From contig CM065306.1 in the NCBI GenBank assembly GCA_033032175.1, positions 11,178,001-11,242,000 of the forward strand: a stretch of DNA of 64,000 bases, in the 5' to 3' direction. The notes under the pieces are model-generated. The model did no database searches, had not been told where the DNA came from, and was given only the letters and a program-made list of their open reading frames with translations. The position numbers and the translations under genes are program-made. This DNA comes from Saturnia japonica. Its lineage: Eukaryota; Arthropoda; Insecta; Lepidoptera; Saturniidae. Positions 34,346-46,800 of the stretch are shown piece by piece (the stretch's first letter is position 1; each line of letters begins with the position of its first letter).

Positions 34346-36059
34346 AGTAGGGCAAATGTGGGATAGTTGTCCTAGAAGTATAGATACCCCGTTATTTTTA
34401 TCGAACCTTGTAAACATAATAAATACATTTAAAGAAAGCAAAGTTCTCGTCCTGTAAATGTACAAGCACTTACCTCGTTGTCTTTAATGTGTTTGGGTTT
34501 ATCAATAAAATTCAATGATTTTGCCCACGAGCAATTCGAATTTCGATTGTAGCGGTTTTACGGAAACATGTAACTTTTCACTTTGTAAAATAAATTGAAT
34601 TATTTTATTGTTAATTTCAACTGTATGGTTTCAATACCACCCATAGGTAAAGGTTTTACAATCATGTTTATTGCATCTTGTTTTAAAAAAGGAAACATCT
34701 TTACCGACGGAAAAGTATAGACGTCTTGTTTTATTGTCACTATAGATGCCCTTAGTTCCCACGTGGTTTTAGCTTAAGTTTGTATGGGTTTTAACCAGTT
34801 TTTGGTTTTCAAAATGCCTTTATAAGAAATACCAGAATTTGTTCATGCGTTGAATGGTCACTCACTAAATATCAAATAATATATTTGGGACCAACGAAAT
34901 ATTTAGTAGATATTAAATTCCATTGAGAACCGAACGTTTTCCATAGTATAAAAAGACCAAATCAGCTATAACATTGTACATATACCTATCATACTTAAAT
35001 TTTGACTACATAAGCACCAAAGATACTGTTGAAATTGTAACAAATAGAGGTCGTAATGGACATGTCATTTTAAAACATTATAACAAGTAACTTTTTATTT
35101 TATAATTGATTCATATTAGAATCCTATAATTGTTAAAGTAGGCGATAAAAGAATATAATGGACGTTAATCGTCAAAACTAGTACCTACTGGGAATTTAAT
35201 TATATTTTTAAATATATGTGGTAGTTGTATTCGATTACTAATAACCAAATAGTAGTTAATAGACATGGCTTCCATCATGAACAAAAATCTGCTTTAATAC
35301 CTTTTTTGTTTAAGAAATTATACCATTTCAAAATATTGGGCAACTATCGCACATTTACCTTAGTTGTGTAACACTATCGGCTGACGGTGAACGCTGTCGG
35401 TGACGGGAATCTTGAGGAAACTTCAAAGCTAGTGAAATATTCTTATAGCGGAGAACAACATAGAACTATCGATTTCTCGGCGTGGTCTGCTCTGGTGATT
35501 AAACTCGAACTTTCCATCGGAAAGAAGCCTTTGTCACTTATAGGATGGTAATATTAGGTATTATATATTATCAGTAATAAAGACTGTATTATTAAAATTT
35601 GTTTAATTATAAATCTCCACTTGAGATAACTAAATTTTTTTTTTCCTATTTTAGAACATTAAAATTAAGTCTTGTGCATAATTTTATATCATTGAACTGA
35701 TTGAATACTATGGTGTCAAGACAGTACTGTTAGTTACGTCTTTGGTGACAACTTTACAGTCAGTAAGCGTAATACCTAGACACTTAAAAATATAAATAAG
35801 AGATTAGGTGCCTGGTTGCCTTATTTGCATTCACTGGTTTAACTTATTCAACAGATTTGAATCTTAAGCCGGCTATGTAAATTGCCTTAGAATTCTTACG
35901 AACGACGTTGGCGAATCGGAAATCAAACAATGGTAAAATTTAAAGAACTTTTAACTTCATATTAAATTCATAAATATATTATCTCTCCTGTGTCTATTAA
36001 TCTATACAAATAATTTAAATTTCAATTCGGTCTTTTTTCTGTCTGATTTATACTGTTAT
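34346..36059. other. Gene-free AT-rich DNA
   Basis: No gene or clear repeat recognised. Confidence 0.45.
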
Positions 36060-36525
36060 CTATAGGGACCCTAGAGACTTTGACGACTTTTCCAGCTCCA
36101 CCGAGCTTGGGGGCGAGCGCTTAAGGCACTCAGCCGCGAAATCAAGGCACCATGTGCAAGGGTGCCAAAGTGGCCGAATCTCGACTTGGGCAGTTGCCGC
36201 AATTGCAAATAAGTCGCGATCTGGCAAATTCCCTATCCATAGCTATGTGCCTGTGTGGTGTGCACGTATGTATAATCACAGCGTGTAATGATGTATGTGG
36301 GTAGCTAGTGATTGCAAGAGCAGTGACACTGTATCACGCGAGCGGCTGCAAGACACAAGGGCTCCACACCGAGAGAACGAACCTAGGCTTGAGTTGCCGT
36401 AAGAGAGGGTGGATGTGGCGGTGTACGGGAGCGAAGTTAGCCACCCATCCCCTGCGGAATTCAATCATAAAAACAAACCCTGATACCCAGCACAAAATCA
36501 TAACATCAATATAAAAAGTAACCAT

Positions 36526-36545
<20 letters not shown>
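36060..36545 (+). other. GC-rich unique-looking sequence ending in A19
   Basis: From GGGACCCTAGAGACTTTGAC onward about 460 bp are markedly richer in G+C than either side and contain no recognisable repeat. They finish with an A19 run at 36,527-36,545, then a (TA)n tract at 36,546-36,561 and family B. No long open frame. A non-coding retrocopy or SINE-like insertion is one reading, a conserved regulatory or lncRNA segment another. GATTTATAC occurs on both sides (36,045-36,053 and 36,566-36,574), but the right one may belong to the family B copy. Confidence 0.4.
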
Positions 36546-36559
<14 letters not shown>

Positions 36560-36563
<4 letters not shown>

Positions 36564-37056
36564 CGGATTTATACAAATAAATAAAATGGAAATGTCTGTT
36601 TGTAATGTCAAAATAATAGCTTTTTACTAAATGCATTTGAAAGTATATACTTACGATACTTTTAACAAAAAAAAAATTACCTGTTTCTCTGTCTGTTTGT
36701 TCCGTCTTATATCCGAAACGGTGAAACCGCTGATGATATAAGAAGTAACTTAGGATACTTTTATTTTAGAAAAAGATTTAGGGTTCCGCGTAAGTAAATA
36801 AAAACCAGTCATGGTGAATCAATTCGGGCGCATGAATAGATTATACTAAGTAAACTATATGAGATATATCAAATTAATGTACTACACAATTCTATATTTT
36901 AAAAAGATCAACAAAAAGTCAGCGAGAGCTTATCTCTATCTTCTAAAGAACACCCACAATAAGCGTATAACCGGGAGCGGGAGTAGCACAATTCGCACGT
37001 ATGCCCGATCGACGGCATTCTGTTGTCCACGCGAACGAAGTTGCGGGCACAGCTAG
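36560..37056 (+). repeat. Family B copy 2
   Basis: AATGTCTGTTTGTAATGTCA, TTTAGGGTTCCGCGTAAG, CCAGTCATGGTGAATCAATT, GAACACCCACAATAAGC and the end GAAGTTGCGGGCACAGCTAG. Confidence 0.7.
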
Positions 37057-38629
37057 CGAAGATATAAATCTTTTCTGTAATTTATGTATTAAGTGGACCT
37101 AAAAAACATATTTCGGAGGGGAGCTCTCAGAAATTATTGCATCCCTTTACCGTGTTCTCATAACATAAATCAGATTGCTATTACACGTATAAAATTTTAA
37201 GGCATGCCTATTTTGTTAATTCAGCTCAAAATTATTTATTGTATTAATTATAGATTTACAGAATTATATAATAATAAATCAGTTTCTGTATATTTTTAAT
37301 TCACTTTTAAATTGTGCGATAGTATAATTTGGTAATGCTCTACTAGAGCCTTAGGGTGTTAGACCTACTCGAACTAATCCGTTTTGTTGTGTTACAATAT
37401 AGATATACGAGAAAATAAAACAGCTTTTTAACTTCAAACAATTAATATTTTTTTTATTTTAATTGTTTTTTTAGATTCTATAGCGTTTTACTGCATTGAC
37501 ACCAATATTGTAACCATCTGGATCTTTTTCATTTGATATAAAGTGACGAAGTTGACGAACAGCGAACTGACTCAAATATAGCGGAATAAACCTATATGTA
37601 TAAACTTGGCAAAAGATTTTAAACTTGAATAGGTATGTTAATTACTATAGGAGTACTAAAAGGTTCCCAATCATCACTTAAGATAATTAATATCGAAGTA
37701 TTAATATAGTTTAACATGCTTGTTAAGCTGTGATATTATCACAGATATTATGAAGAAGATATTCTAGGTAGAAAATTCGCTAAAATGAATGTATTTTATT
37801 TTGTTTTCAACTTTTATGTTTTGAGACTTGAATATCTTAAATAAACATCTCAAAAATAACAATATTAATTTTTGTATTGATAATGTTGGACCTAAATACG
37901 TGTATATCGTGTGTGTATAATTATATGTTTATATAATTTTCATTTTAAGTAGTAAAGAAACGGATTGTTGTTCAATAGTTGATTATTACTGTAAATTTTG
38001 TAAACAATAAATCAAGACGTGTTATTACTTATTTCGAAAAAGGAAATACCTACCTATCAAATAACTCAATAAATTTTGGGTAAAAGGCATCACAACAGAA
38101 GAATTACACTTATCGCCTGTTTGTTATGTTCAACTTCAACAAGTGAGAAGTGATTTTTTATTTTACCCTTTAATAATTGTTACTTGTTTGTAAATCAATG
38201 TTCTCGCCACAGTGTTAAAATGAATCATAGAGTACATAGTATATTCATGATAAAGAACCGTTTATATATAAACCGATTAATATGAAACCTTTAAATACTT
38301 TTTTTAAATAGAGTGATTTCCTATATTTTTGGACGGTGGAAAATGTGTCGATTTTTAGATATTTATTCTTTCTTTTAAATTTTTAAACATTCTTTTAAAC
38401 TTTTTTTTCGTATAAAAAATACATAATAATTTTTCTAATTACATGAATATTTTAAATGAGATTAAAAAAAAAATTAAATTTGATTTGTGAATAATTATTT
38501 TTAGCTTACAAATTCCATGTGAGTGCTAGCTTATCAGCTATTTAAAATGTTTATAAGAGAGGTAGGGTACAGAAAAGTTTCTTTCTACTTGGGGCAGCTT
38601 GAGTAGTGATATACTTCATCCGCTCTCTG
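37057..38629. other. Gene-free AT-rich DNA
   Basis: No gene or recognised repeat. Confidence 0.45.
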
Positions 38630-38756
38630 GGAGAGAGGGTTCAAGGTTGATAACGCGCTAGTTGATACTTATCGTCAATTACAAGCGTCCATAGGCTACA
38701 GTAACCTCTTATCATCATGTGGGCAATAAGTTTGTTTTCTACCTTTGCTGTATATA
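38630..38756 (-). repeat. Retroposon-derived fragment, inverted copy
   Basis: GCGTCCATAGGCTACAGTAA followed by TCATCATGTGGGCAATAAG and TTTGTTTTCTACC is the reverse complement, with changes, of the fragment at 24,650-24,860. Confidence 0.55.
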
Positions 38757-39866
38757 AAAAATACATATTTAGAAATATCATAAGTTTTTCATTATAATTA
38801 TAATTGAAAATAAATTTATTTATTAAAACTACCTTATTAAAATTTCTGTGTAAAGAGACACGTTCCTTGCCACCATTGCAGAGCTGCCGCGGCAGGATTT
38901 TCGACTCCTAAATGAATTCGTTGAACTCGAAGTGCCGAAGTATGGGCGCTCTGTAAAAAGTGTATGAGAACAAACGGAAATACGAACCACTGCCATATGC
39001 GAGACACATGTTTCCGAGAAACATGATTTATTCCGTTGTGTTTAATATTTTTTAGTGATTTTTCTTTAAACATAATATTATAAATTAAAGAGTCAACGCA
39101 CAATATAGCTTATTACTATTACGACTAACTAGTGATATTGTGACTTTGTCTACGTGTGAACCTAGGTACTTACGTGTTTTATCACGATTAAAAATATATT
39201 GTATTTTACCAATTTCAAGATACCTTTGGCAAATTTTATTACTTATTTTGATTTTAGATTTTCCACAAAGTAATATTTTCCATCGACTAATAATTTATCT
39301 ATTCATGCACCTTTTGTATTACGTAGCTTTCGGTCGTGAAATTGTGTGAGTCTACGTGACGTAGGAATTCGTACGAATGTAATTTTATAAGTTTGTAAGT
39401 GGATGAAAATATTATAATATGTTAATACAACATATCTGAATATAGATATGTGAAATTGCTTAATTATTATATTTATTTAATGGAAATGAGTAAATAAGTA
39501 TTTTTAAGTTAATCTTTAGAGTAGAAATGGAAGATTAAATTTTGTGTATGGGTACCAGAATTACTGGTGCTGTATATAATGTTTATTTTCATATAAACAT
39601 AGTTAAGATAAACAAAGAAAACTATTTATGTCACTTTTATGCATTTTATAGTTACGGGTGTATTTGTATTCAAGATGTTTAATGTCCCGTTTTATTCGAT
39701 TAAGTATGTTGAAAATTATTCGACGTCTGTCATGATTATTAGGTTTGATAATCGCTGTCGATATGTGAAAGTGTCCGTCCGTCCGGTTTGGAAATTGGTC
39801 GAGTTCGCTCAAGCTTAGAGTTAAAATTCGGAGGTCGATTGTACTGAGCCATTATTATACAATATA
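38757..39866. other. Gene-free AT-rich DNA
   Basis: No recognised gene. A TA at 39,865-39,866 borders the mariner element to the right. Confidence 0.45.
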
Positions 39867-40059
39867 CTACTCTGTCAAAAAAGTACCGGGAAAAGATCAA
39901 TAATACACTAATTGTTAGTTAAAATAAATAAAAATAAAGTAAAATAAAAAAGTCTGTATTTCCTTATCCTTAATTTCCATTTCAAATGTTGGTATTTGTT
40001 TGTCAGTGTTTAGTTATTAATGTTTTGCTTATTGTCTAAATGCGAGTTAGATTTTTTTC

Positions 40060-42525
40060 TATAGGATATGGACCCCTGCTCGGGTAAAGGCCTCTTCCAG
40101 TCCTTTCCACGCATCTCTGTCTTTGCCGATAGTTTGCCAGCCCTCTCCTATTAATTCGATTATATCGTCAGCCCATCGTCTTTTCGGTCTCCCTATCCTT
40201 CTTTTGCCGATTGGCCCTTTCCATCTTGTAGTATCGATTGTCCTACTACTGTCTGTGTATCTCGATACGTGACCTGCCCACTTCCATTTCAATTTTAGAG
40301 CTTGTGCTTGTGGTCTGTTATCTTTGTTTTTTGTCTTATCTCTGTGCTCCTGACTTTTTGTATTTTTCTTATGTTTAGGATACTTCTCTCCATAGCTCTT
40401 TGTGTTGTTGGGATCCTTTGATTTGCTTTGGTCGTGTATATCCAGGTTTGGCAGCCATACAATATACAAGGTGCCTAATATTGTTTTCTTAAGGGTTTTT
40501 TTTTCGAGTAGTCTCCTATTAGAATTTCTTTGAGTGACCAAAATTTCTTCCAGGCTATGTTTGATCTTCTTTCAATTTCATCTTCATTATGCGTTTTCAG
40601 AAATGATATTTGTTTGCCTAGGTAGATGTAGCTGTGGTGATGATATTCTATAGATTTTTCTTTTACATTGATGGGCCGTTCTATGCTGTCATGATTTTGG
40701 TTTTTGTAACATTAATCTCTAATCCTAATTTTGAGTTTGCTTGAGCTTGAGCATATCTTGTAATTCATTTGCTGTTTCAGACAGTATAACTATGTCGTCT
40801 GCGCAACTGAGATGGCTTAGATAGCTGTTGTTTATTTCTATGCCTCTAGTTTTCCAGTCTGTGTTTCGAAAAACATCTTCTAAAACCGCAATAAACAATT
40901 TGGGTGACTTCTCGTTTAAAAATTATAGATGAGAAGATTTTGTATATGTTTGCCAATAAACTAATTAGTCTATGGTTGTTGATATCGAGAGGGTTTCCTT
41001 TTTTATGTATGATGGCATGATGGGTGACATGCACCATTGAATTGGTACGATTTCATATTCTAGTATGAGATTAAATAATTCTGTGAGAGGTCTATGTAAA
41101 ACTGGTGCACCTATTCTCAAAGTTTCATTGGTTATTCCATCGGGAACAAGTCTTTTATCCGGTCTAATTGTTTACGTATTATAACAATAGTGTGATTCGT
41201 TGGCATCCTCGATGATTTTATCTTTGTTTTTTTTTTTATAGTTCTTGGTAGAAAGTAGTTGCCTGCTATATGATTTCTTGTCTTCTTTAAGTTTCTTTAT
41301 GTTGGCCTTCTAATTTTTGTATCCAAGTTTTCCTTAAATTTAATTCTTTAAATGCTTTCTTTGTGCTTCTGTATTTATTTAAATTTTCTGTTATTACCCT
41401 TTGTCTGTGCTTACTATAGTCTTTTTTGATCGCTTTGCTAGTATCCTTATATAGTTTGCTTTCTTTGTATTAGCATCTTTATTCTTCCTTAAAGTTAGTT
41501 CACTGCGTTTGTTGATTAGGGCTACTGTTTCTTCGCTAAATATTTTGTGTCGTTTTTCTTTATTGGGATTGTTTTGGCTAGTTAAACTTTTTGTTATTGT
41601 TACTTCTAGCGCATCATAGTAAGATTTTACGTTTCTGGAATCTACTAGTTTGTTTTCGATGTTCATTTTGAGGCCGTCTATTTAGTGTCTTGTTTCCTCT
41701 TCAGTTTTCGGGATTTTTGGTGGTGGTTTAAAGCCTTTTCTACTTTCTTTCGATTGGGTCAATACGACTGTTGTTCTTAGTAGTCTACGGTCTGTTCGGA
41801 ACTTTACGTCATTGAGAACTTTATAAATTTGAACTATTTTTGGGACATTTGTCATGGTGTAGTCGATTTCGTTTATAACACTTTCGTCTGGTGACTTCCA
41901 AGTTCGTCTTCTGCTAGGTCTTTTTCGAAATAAATGTTGATTATTGCTAGTCTATATTCAAATGCATATTCTAGCAGTCGTTCGCCTCTTTCGTTTCTTT
42001 GGCCTAGACCATACTGTCCCATGACGAGTTTTTCTTCTTTTTTGGGTTGCCCTATTTTTGCATTGAAGTCTCCTAATATTATGATTTTCCCATCGGCCAG
42101 TATGTGAGCTTTTTTCAGATCATTGTAGAATTTCTGTATTTCTGTATCGTCTGATCTTTCCGTGAGTGGAAATGCCTGAGTTATAGAAATTTTTAGTCCG
42201 CCAAATTACATTTGCAATAACACTACTCGCTTCAAAATGCTAGTAAAGTTAGTTATATTATTTTTCCATGTCTTTTATATTAAGAATCCGACTCCATACA
42301 GTACCTTTGTTTCTCCTATATAGCATAAAACATAGACTGAATACTCTTCTATTTAGCAACCCATTTTTTTTGTTTCTGAGAGTCCTAGTATGTCGCAATT
42401 TATATCTTTCAGTGAATTATTGAGTTCTAAATATCGGTTATTGATCACAGAGACCTGACATTATAAGTTCCAATTTTTATACAATTCTTAGGGTCTTTGT
42501 CCAGTTTAGTGGCCAGTTATTAGCC
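40060..42525 (-). pseudogene. RTE-like non-LTR retroposon, internally deleted
   Basis: On the minus strand the endonuclease domain starts at KIGTYNVRSL (about 42,450-42,479), with CDILGLSETKK, GVGF, the metal-binding motif LGDFNAKIG (about 42,050-42,075), GLGQRNERGERLLEYAF and a spacer. Reverse transcriptase pieces follow: HKKGNPLDINNHRLISLL (about 40,950), then LEDVFRNTDWK and SCADDIVILS (40,779-40,808, the catalytic box). The C-terminus has AWKKFWSLKE, KWKWAGHVSRYTD and GKRRIGRPKRRWADDI (about 40,150-40,290). The GERNERGERL-like motif and this C-terminus are typical of RTE-clade elements. A block of palm sequence between YKIFSSII and LEDVF is missing, and frameshifts and stops are frequent, so it is inactive. 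Confidence 0.9.
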
Positions 42526-42535
42526 GAGTAGTAGT

Positions 42536-43000
42536 GGTGAATAAGGTGGTAGCTTGATGGTATTTGTTGAGTTTTTGATCAAAAATTCGTTCACAATGAT
42601 GGCATTGTGCGAAGGTGCATTATCGTGGTGCAAAATTCAAGAATTTTATTTTCACAAATCTGGCGTTTGTCGTCGAATTTGCTCTATTAAACGCCGCATA
42701 ACGCTCAAATAATATACTTTATTTAGCGTTTGACCTTCCTGTAAGAATTCCGAGTACACAGCACCGCGATAGTCAAAGAAAACAGTAAATATGACTTGAT
42801 CGACTTTCAGTGTCATTTTCAGTGTCTCCGAACATGAAATACCATTGGCGATGCAAAATTTAAAACAAACTGATGTTTTGTCCAATATGAAATTCGCAAT
42901 ACACACTAAATATGATCTAACTTAAGAGAGCACTATATTTAATCTAAATGACAGATGCAACTCAAACTCCTCGCCAAAATAAAAAACAGTTGTGCCAATC
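42536..43000 (-). pseudogene. Mariner transposase remnant 1
   Basis: Minus-strand pieces: CIANFILDK and FCIANGISCSETLKM (N-terminal DNA-binding part), then directly FTVFFDYRGAVYSEFLQEGQ and KVYYLSVMRRL, the second acidic motif HHDNAPSHNAIIVNE, and KLPPYSP, where the frame is cut by the retroposon. The region of the first acidic residue is deleted, and the third is lost at the junction. The same family as the remnant at 55,165-56,160. Confidence 0.9.
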
Positions 43001-43061
43001 TAACAACAAAAAAATATTGGAAACAAATCATCCATTCCCGATACTTTTTTGAATTAAGGTA

Positions 43062-45274
43062 TTACAATATGTCATTAACATGCCAATAACATACTCAAAT
43101 GAATAAAACCTCTTTCGTATTGTAATTTTACAAACAGGGGAAGGGAAAACTAGTGTATTTATTCATCGTACATGTTTAATCTCTATAAAGAAAAACATAT
43201 TTCTGGCTTCTGTGTGTCTGTGTATGTATGTGTTCTGTGTGTGTAATATACCTCTCAGAACTGTAACTAGCATTAATATTTAAATATTATTAGTGTATAA
43301 GTATTTAGCTTTATAAATTGATACTCAGATTTCAACAAATAGGTTGTATATATTTAATTATTTTCAAAATTTATATTTATCGTACATTATCATTACTCTT
43401 TAGACTTTAATTACCGCTTATACTTATTACTACTCAAAAATAAAGTTAACCTTTAATAAAAGTTCTATTCTATAAATAGTATGTCCCTATATTATGTAAT
43501 ATTTAAATTTGCTTTTTAGCTCTAATCGGTAGTTCTCTTAGACTAAATGTTGACTGGAGTCCCTATACATCCAAGTAAGATTAAACTTGGTTGAGTAGGT
43601 ACTTTATATGTGATGTGTGTTTAAAATAAACACATACAAACAAGTTAACAGACATGCAATGATTTTAATAACGATCTTGATGCAGCCTGTCTCTTATTTT
43701 TTTAAGTCAATTAATTTTTTTCTATACAATGTAAGGACTTGGAAATATTTACGATTTTTTATCATGTATCTGCATAATTATTACTGTACTGTATTAAGCT
43801 TTTGTTAAGAATACATTGTTGTTACATTCATGGTACCGGTAAGTTTATTATAATAATTAAAACAAAAAGTTATACCTTAACTGATATAAATAGAGTTTTT
43901 TTTTAATCCATAATACTGTTGTATCAATATCCATGTTTAACGATTTTTCGTTGAGATAAACTCAATTGTGACCGAACGTGTCGCCAAGCCCTCGTTAAAG
44001 TTTAAGATTATTGCTATCTTTAGTGGACGAGCTCACTTCACAAATATAGGCTCATGCAGTTTCTGAATACAAATCTAATTTTAAAAAGTCGGGGCATTGC
44101 TGTTTTACACAAGCTAAATATTGGTTTTACTTTTAAAAATAAGTAAATAGCTGAACTCGATGTCCGCTGCATTGTTACTGCAGATATTTTAAATAAATAT
44201 GCGGTATATTATGTATCGTAGAAATTTAATTTTCTTTAGTATCAATTTATTTTTCAATATTTTGAAATTTGAATACAATTAGAAAAAAATGCAAAAATTT
44301 TAGTTAAAAAAAAAAAACAAAATAATTGTAATTTAAATAATGATAGAATATTCATAATTAGCATCATTGAACAGCGAAACTAAACATTTGAACGTAATTA
44401 GAATAAATGAGAAATGAACAAGCATCCATTGAATGAACCGAAATTTGACACCGGTACAAAAGCGGTGGCTTTACATTCTATTTGTTATTTTTTTACATTT
44501 AGATATTTGACGCAGACTTTTGCAAATTATAAATACTACAAGATTAAAATTATATATTTTAAGTGATTTGGCGAACCACCTGGTATTTACGCAGTTCTGG
44601 AAATGGATCATAATTCATTTCTGGTTCACAAACAACGTGTAGGTTGCAAATCCGATGTGTCCCTCGGTATCTGAAAGTATCAAAAACCGCATACAATAAT
44701 AAGAGCAAACCAAACTGCGCTGGTCACCTTCGTCTAGACAGAGATTATGCAAAATGGAATATAAGCTTAAATTATTCATATCGTATAAAGTAATAAAAAG
44801 GTATTACGCCCTTTAACGTCCTATGTATCTTTAATTCACGACATGATTTTATGAAATGTATGCATTATACGTTATTAGACCTCTTTGTTACAGTTTTAGT
44901 GATTTTAATTATTTAAATAGTAAGTACAATAAACTACGGCCAGTTGTTTACTTATTTTTATAATATCTACATATATTAAAGGTTCTTTGCTGTACCCACT
45001 TATTTTTTTTTTTTGTACCCTGATATGGATTAGTATGAACTTAAACATCGGTTAGTTCGATCATGACTTAATTATGAAATGTTTATGATTTATTAGTGTG
45101 AAAACTGGCCCGATAAATATTTACTGAAATCTATATCATGAAACACATTAATATTATTAACTGGAATTTTCTTATATTGGGAAAACTATTCAAAAAATTG
45201 ATTTTGCATTCTAAAATCAGCAGATGGTAAATGCAACGACAGAACATTCAGTGACTAATATTGCGCGCTGTCAT
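43062..45274. other. Gene-free AT-rich DNA
   Basis: No gene seen. A GT-rich patch (TGTGTGTCTGTGTATGTATG) lies near 43,200. Confidence 0.45.
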
Positions 45275-45625
45275 TATTAATGAGGGTCGCTGAGCGTTGA
45301 CGTGCCCTTCGAAATATTTACAAAAGGAGCCCAAATCTACACGCGGTGCAAGTGCTGTGTTTTTCTATCCCTCGAAATAGAAATTGCGGAAACTTAATAT
45401 AAATCGAATAATCCATTCTCGTGCAGGGGATGCTTTGGATAAATCTTAATAGGGGGTGAGGAGCGGTTGGTTGCGGAGCGCGAGGGAGGGTTACAGACGG
45501 CAGACTCGGGATCCAGGCCCGGCCATCTGCCGCGCCATAAAATCGATATTATTTAGTAACGGGGTGATATTAGGCACGTGCTTCCGCTCTGTGGTGTTCG
45601 GAACATAGGCTTTGAACTATTCTTG
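45275..45625. promoter_or_regulatory. Candidate regulatory island
   Basis: A non-repetitive, GC-enriched patch in AT-rich surroundings. It contains GCCATAAAATCGAT (45,534-45,547), whose complement holds TTTATGGC, the sequence favoured by posterior Hox proteins, and a palindromic E box CACGTG (45,575-45,580). Short sites occur by chance, so the call rests mainly on composition. Confidence 0.2.
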
Positions 45626-46035
45626 TGGCAAAATCCTCGGTTCGTTTATTACAGCAACATCCAAACGGGCATATAAATCTATACACAGATTGATCTTAAA
45701 CAACTGGGGGGAAAAACGACAAGTATGTATTTTTTGTAAAGTGTAGGTACTAAAATTCTATAAGTACTTACATTTTGTTTCATATGTGACATGATAATAT
45801 GTATGAATTTTACGACTGAAGCGATTTCAATATCGATTAAGATTATTTTTTATTATTATGGGACGATAAAGTTCTTTAGTGACAATATTCATATTCACCA
45901 AGATTTGCCTTCATGGGTAATATTGTACCTACTGCATGTATTTCTGTATGAAAAACTACCTAAGTAAAAATTGTTTTACCTTAATTGTAGAGATTCGCTT
46001 TTAATAATACAGTGTATCGTTAAAATTTTCTTTAT

Positions 46036-46563
46036 TTATCTATATAGACACAAAATAAAATAGAAGTATCTGTTTGTAATGTCAAAATAACAGTTTTTTA
46101 CTAAATGATTATGAAAGTATATACGATACATATAATAAAACACCAATTTTTAAATTTTTTGTCTGTCTGTCTGTCTGTTTGTTCCGGGTAATCTCCGAAA
46201 TGGTTGGACCGATTTTGACGGGACTTTCACTGATAGATAACTGATGTTATAGGGAGTAACTTTAATTTAATTTTAGTAAAATAATTAGGGTTCTGCACAA
46301 TTTAAAAAAACTGGTCATGGTGAATCAATTCGGGCACTTAAATGGTTTACGCTGAGTAAACCATAAGAGATATAGCAAATTAATGTACTACACGATTATA
46401 GGCATTAAAAAGACCTACAAAAAAGTGACAGAGGATATACGTCTACCTTCTAAGGAACACCGACAATAAGCATTTTTGTCTTTAAAATAGCCGAGAGCGT
46501 CGGAGCAAGATTCTCGCGGGCATTCTGTAGTCCACGTGAGTGAAGCCACGGGGGCACAGCTAG
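46036..46563 (+). repeat. Family B copy 3
   Basis: GTATCTGTTTGTAATGTCAA, a (TGTC)n tract near 46,155, CCGGGTAATCTCCGAAATGG, TTAGGGTTCTGCACAA, CTGGTCATGGTGAATCAATT, and the end GAAGCCACGGGGGCACAGCTAG-like sequence. Confidence 0.7.
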
Positions 46564-46589
46564 ATGTAAAAAAAAAAATTATCCATACT

Positions 46590-46800
46590 AACTTGGCCGG
46601 CAGACGTTGTTCTATCCTTTCCAGCAGTTAATGGCTCGATAACAGCGTCACCTATCGAATTCAACCATATCTATAAACCATCGTCTAGATAAAACAAATA
46701 TGAGCTAAATTGGTCCAGTCGTTGAGAAGTTACAGAACAAGATTTTTATATTGAACTTTAAGTTTTCCCGTAATATATAAGTATTAGGTGATATATAATG
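46590..46800 (+). repeat. Dispersed repeat fragment
   Basis: GGCCGGCAGACGTTGTTCT at the left and GGTCCAGTCGTTGAGAAGTT at the right are typical pieces of a common insect dispersed repeat. Non-coding. Confidence 0.45.

Larger units (their letters stand above)
39867..43059 (-). mobile_element. DD34D mariner 1, interrupted by an RTE-like retroposon
   Basis: The left end has CTGTCAAAAAAGTACCGGGA (from 39,872). The right end has TCCCGATACTTTTTTGA (43,036-43,052), its reverse complement with one mismatch over 17 bp. TA borders both sides (39,865-39,866 and 43,060-43,061). Mariner transposase remains lie at 42,536-43,000 and mariner-like 3' non-coding sequence at 39,897-40,040. The part between is a retroposon in the same orientation. 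Confidence 0.75.

Noticed and set aside
36045..36574. GATTTATAC as a target duplication of the A19-tailed sequence
   Set aside because: The right-hand copy probably belongs to the start of family B copy 2 and neither copy lies directly at the boundary.
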